A DNA stretch of 6,286 bases from an uncultured Lachnospiraceae bacterium (lineage in GTDB: Bacteria > Bacillota > Clostridia > Lachnospirales > Lachnospiraceae): contig CAMALD010000088.1 of the NCBI GenBank assembly GCA_945836355.1, forward strand, positions 1-6,286, in the 5' to 3' direction. Under the pieces are notes generated by a model. That model was given only the letters and a program-made list of their open reading frames with translations. It had not been told where the DNA came from and did not search any database. Positions 5,811 through 6,286 of this stretch are shown in pieces (within the stretch, counting starts at the first letter, position 1; every line of letters begins with the position of its first letter). The position numbers and the translations under genes are program-made.

Positions 5811-6158
5811 ATGAACGACATTATTAAAAACATTGAAGCTGCTCAGTTGAAGCAGGAAATCACCGAGTTTAACGTTGGTGATACCGTAAAGGTTTACGCT
5901 AAGGTAAAAGAGGGTAACCGCGAGAGAACCCAGCTTTTCGAGGGCGTAGTTGTGAAGAGACAGAACGGTGGAGCTAGAGAGACCTTTACCGTAAGAAAGT
6001 CTTCTAACGGTGTAGGCGTAGAGAAGACCTGGCCGCTGCATTCTCCGGTTGTTGAGAAGATTGAGGTCGTAAGACTTGGTAAGGTTCGCCGTGCAAAGCT
6101 TAACTATCTGCGTCAGAGAACCGGTAAGGCTGCAAAGGTTAAGGAAATCGTTAAATAA
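5811..6158 (+). CDS. rplS: 50S ribosomal protein bL19
   Basis: bL19 sits at the interface of the 30S and 50S subunits. The 115-residue length is standard. Family hallmarks are visible: [20 protein letters not shown] (residues 20-39), [11 protein letters not shown], then [18 protein letters not shown] (67-84), followed by [22 protein letters not shown]. Codons are those of a highly expressed gene, such as GGT glycine and AGA arginine, as in rpsP and unlike the neighbouring amidase gene. It has its own promoter and folded leader and is followed by an intrinsic terminator 23 nt after the stop, so it can act as a single-gene unit while also possibly receiving read-through from trmD and the amidase gene. 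Confidence 0.98.
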   Translation: MNDIIKNIEAAQLKQEITEFNVGDTVKVYAKVKEGNRERTQLFEGVVVKRQNGGARETFTVRKSSNGVGVEKTWPLHSPVVEKIEVVRLGKVRRAKLNYLRQRTGKAAKVKEIVK

Positions 6159-6181
6159 TTCCATACACAAAGAGCAGTATC

Positions 6182-6215
6182 AAGCGGGTCGGCATTTTCG
6201 CCGGTCCGCTTTTTT
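6182..6215 (+). terminator. Intrinsic terminator of rplS
   Basis: A 12-bp stem AAGCGGGTCGGC (6182-6193) / GCCGGTCCGCTT (6200-6211), with two G-U wobbles and loop ATTTTC, runs into six T residues (6210-6215). It is G+C-rich and ends the rplS transcript and the gene cluster. Confidence 0.93.
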
Positions 6216-6255
6216 ACATTATAGGAAATTGCGACAATTTCCTATAATGCAAAAA
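6211..6255. repeat. Long near-perfect inverted repeat after the rplS terminator
   Basis: CATTATAGGAAATTG (6217-6231) and CAATTTCCTATAATG (6235-6249) are exact reverse complements around a 3-nt CGA spacer. Beyond one mismatch (6216/6250) the pairing resumes for five more T-A pairs using the terminator's T-run (6211-6215) and AAAAA (6251-6255). No T-run follows on either strand, so it is not an ordinary terminator. It may be the end of a small dispersed palindromic or MITE-like element. Confidence 0.8.
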
Positions 6256-6270
6256 TCGCTCCGCTAAGGA

Positions 6271-6284
6271 TGCGCACTCGCGCA
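6271..6284. repeat. Small G+C-rich hairpin at the window edge
   Basis: TGCGC (6271-6275), loop ACTC, GCGCA (6280-6284) forms a perfect 5-bp hairpin 16 bases beyond the long inverted repeat, after CGCTCCGCTAAGGA. It may belong to the same repeat element, which would continue past the window. Confidence 0.4.
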
Positions 6285-6286
6285 AG

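Noticed and set aside
5661..6170. Minus-strand 169-residue open frame opposite rplS
   Set aside because: It covers the rplS promoter, leader and gene in antisense; codons mirror the conserved bL19 sequence.
6216..6250. Second terminator after rplS
   Set aside because: The inverted repeat is A+T-rich and is not followed by a T-run on either strand, so it does not fit an intrinsic terminator.

Overview
The window reads as a Clostridia genome fragment, most likely Lachnospiraceae. It has moderate G+C, strong GGAGG-type ribosome binding sites, and the Firmicutes order ylxM - ffh - rpsP - KH-domain gene (khpA/ylqC) - rimM - trmD - rplS. All supported genes are on the + strand. The family assignment is inferred from gene order and protein character, not from a database search.

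Bases 1-359 differ from everything after them. They encode the C-terminal part of a ClpB disaggregase in A+T-rich codons; by hand count 85 of the first 300 bases are G or C (28%), against 35 of 60 in a sample line of ffh (1201-1260). The ClpB reading frame loses the family's normal tail and stops inside the -35 box of the next promoter. This position is often held by ftsY in related genomes. The simplest readings are a misjoined contig or a recombination scar.

From 356 on the layout is coherent. A consensus-like promoter (TTGACA, 17 bp, TATACT) drives ylxM and ffh, the two protein genes linked to the signal recognition particle. A 144-base gap with a strong hairpin and two competing small ones leads to rpsP (ribosomal protein bS16) and khpA (small RNA-binding protein). 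A clear intrinsic terminator stands between khpA and rimM. Then come rimM (30S maturation factor) and trmD (tRNA m1G37 methyltransferase, GTG start). TrmD overlaps by 14 bases a gene not standard in this cluster: a predicted lipoprotein with an SH3 domain and a zinc-dependent N-acetylmuramoyl-L-alanine amidase domain.

The final gene, rplS (ribosomal protein bL19), has its own promoter and a folded leader that looks like the known L19 leader, and ends in an intrinsic terminator. So the two ribosomal-protein genes appear to be expressed separately from the maturation enzymes between them: the terminator can lower rimM-trmD-amidase relative to rpsP, and rplS restarts from its own promoter. Right after the last terminator is a near-perfect long inverted repeat and a second small hairpin running to the window edge, possibly the start of a dispersed repeat element.

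I found no CRISPR array, tRNA, rRNA, transposase or new defence-type system. The points most worth a second look are the ClpB junction, the inserted amidase lipoprotein, the leader structures and the terminal inverted repeat.
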